Of a DNA stretch of 64,000 bases, positions 63,321-64,000 are shown piece by piece. The stretch comes from Ypsolopha sequella (lineage: Eukaryota > Arthropoda > Insecta > Lepidoptera > Ypsolophidae): assembly GCA_934047225.1 (NCBI GenBank), contig OW203987.1, positions 5,297,501-5,361,500 on the forward strand, written 5' to 3'. The notes below the pieces were generated by a model that did no database searches, was not told where the DNA came from, and saw only the letters and a program-made list of their open reading frames with translations. A program made the position numbers and the translations under genes. The first letter of the stretch is position 1, and the number at the start of each line of letters is the position of its first letter.

Positions 63321-63323
63321 CTT

Positions 63324-63912
63324 TTAGGGCTTCTTTTTGAAGAATGAACTCATCAAATAGAGCCTCTGGCTTTCAAGGAAGCTAACCAGCATCTGGCCTC
63401 TAGGGTTTCTACAGCCATAGCCGTGCGGTTCGATAACCGATTCACCACACTCCTGTACTCCCACTTTGGCGTTAAAGTCCCCCATAACAACGGTATGATG
63501 TGTCTTGGTGGTGTTATTTTTGGCCTTAGTAATGTCATCATATATGGCCTCGACGTCATCATCGGGGTCTCTCGACGTGGGGGCATACACTTGGATGACT
63601 TTAAGAGAATATCTCTTGTTAAGTCTGAGAACAAGATATGCCACCAGATAGGAGACACTGCCGATTTCTAACACGTTGCTAGTGAGGTCTTTGTTGACCA
63701 GCACGCCAACTTCACCGATAGACAATAATTGATCGCCCTCTCGATAATATAGCAGGTGTCCTGACTTCAGGGTTATCATGTCCTCACCCGCTCGTCAGAC
63801 TTCCAAAGCCCCAGAATATGCCAATTTGTTCTACCTAACTCTGACTCGAGCTCAGCGAGATGTCTTTTCTCCCGTAACGTCCGTGCATTATACGTCGCCA
63901 AAAAGAGTCGCC
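63324..63912 (-). pseudogene. RTE-type LINE AP-like endonuclease, N-terminal part
   Basis: On the minus strand, ATYNARTLREKRHLAELESE and LGRTNWHILGL open the exonuclease-endonuclease-phosphatase fold. A frameshift and a TGA near 63800 follow. From 63779, GEVGVLVNK, QVYAPTSRDPDD and HTVVMGDFNAKVG give the following blocks, with GDFNA holding catalytic Asp and Asn. YGCRNPRGQMLVSFLESQRL comes before the in-frame TAA. The enzyme nicks target DNA to prime reverse transcription. Similar fragments are often mis-annotated in insects as craniofacial development protein 2-like. Confidence 0.85.
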
Positions 63913-64000
63913 GGTGTTGGTAACCTTTCGACCGGAGATTCTTAGCACCCCCTGCCCCACCGTTACCGCGACCGCCAACGCCACCACTTACCGACTATCC

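Larger units (their letters stand above)
61970..64000 (-). mobile_element. RTE-type LINE body, 3'-truncated, running off the right edge
   Basis: On the minus strand it enters at 64000, with 5' flank or ORF start near 63910. It carries endonuclease, connector and RT parts and breaks off at about 61970, before the YADD box. At least three frameshifts and two in-frame stops are visible, so it is a dead copy. No TSD can be assessed because the 5' end is outside or at the edge of the window. Confidence 0.85.

Noticed and set aside
61783..63912. Twin-priming inversion of one LINE
   Set aside because: Twin priming leaves an inverted 5' segment in front of a sense 3' end. Here the two pieces face tail to tail and the 3' end lacks its tail.

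Overview
This window looks like gene-poor, AT-rich intergenic DNA from an insect, most likely a moth or butterfly (Lepidoptera). The evidence is the repeat content. It includes dispersed GGGTTCCGTA / CCGGCCAAG repeats of lepidopteran type, RTE- and CR1-like LINE tails, many TTAA-flanked piggyBac-like MITEs, hAT MITEs with 8-bp target-site duplications (TSDs), TTAGG motifs and tRNA-headed SINEs. I found no convincing host protein-coding gene. Every open frame that can be recognised belongs to a transposable element and is truncated or frameshifted.

Layout. 1-9.7 kb holds a Tc1-like remnant, several MITEs (one split by a later insertion with an 8-bp TSD), LINE fragments and three-copy or palindromic repeats. 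9.7-18 kb is mostly featureless DNA with a LINE 3' end split by a TA-flanked MITE and a 471-bp TIR element with a 10-bp TSD. 18-27 kb holds a hAT MITE, a nested TTAA/TA composite, a SINE, an 8 x 60-bp minisatellite, a decayed hAT transposase and several MITEs. 27.2-32.3 kb is a degenerate DIRS-like tyrosine-recombinase retroelement. It keeps inverted terminal repeats and an internal complementary region, and it carries a hAT MITE in its gag and a 5S rRNA fragment. 33.2-34.1 kb is a CR1-like LINE 3' end. 34.9-36 kb is a chain of TTAA MITEs joined at shared TTAA sites. 36.5 kb is a 9 x 23-bp minisatellite. 39-62 kb is a dense patchwork of MITEs, palindromes and LINE fragments. 62-64 kb is the decayed endonuclease-RT body of an RTE-type LINE running off the right edge on the minus strand.

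The two observations I rate highest are the DIRS element and the MITE copy at 53.6 kb. In the DIRS element the internal complementary region matches both termini exactly. The MITE copy differs from its relatives almost only by A-to-G changes on both arms of its inverted repeat, the pattern expected from ADAR editing of a folded RNA followed by return to DNA. There is no operon or pathway here; the interest is in how elements nest, abut and mobilise one another. All assignments come from reading the sequence, without database searches.
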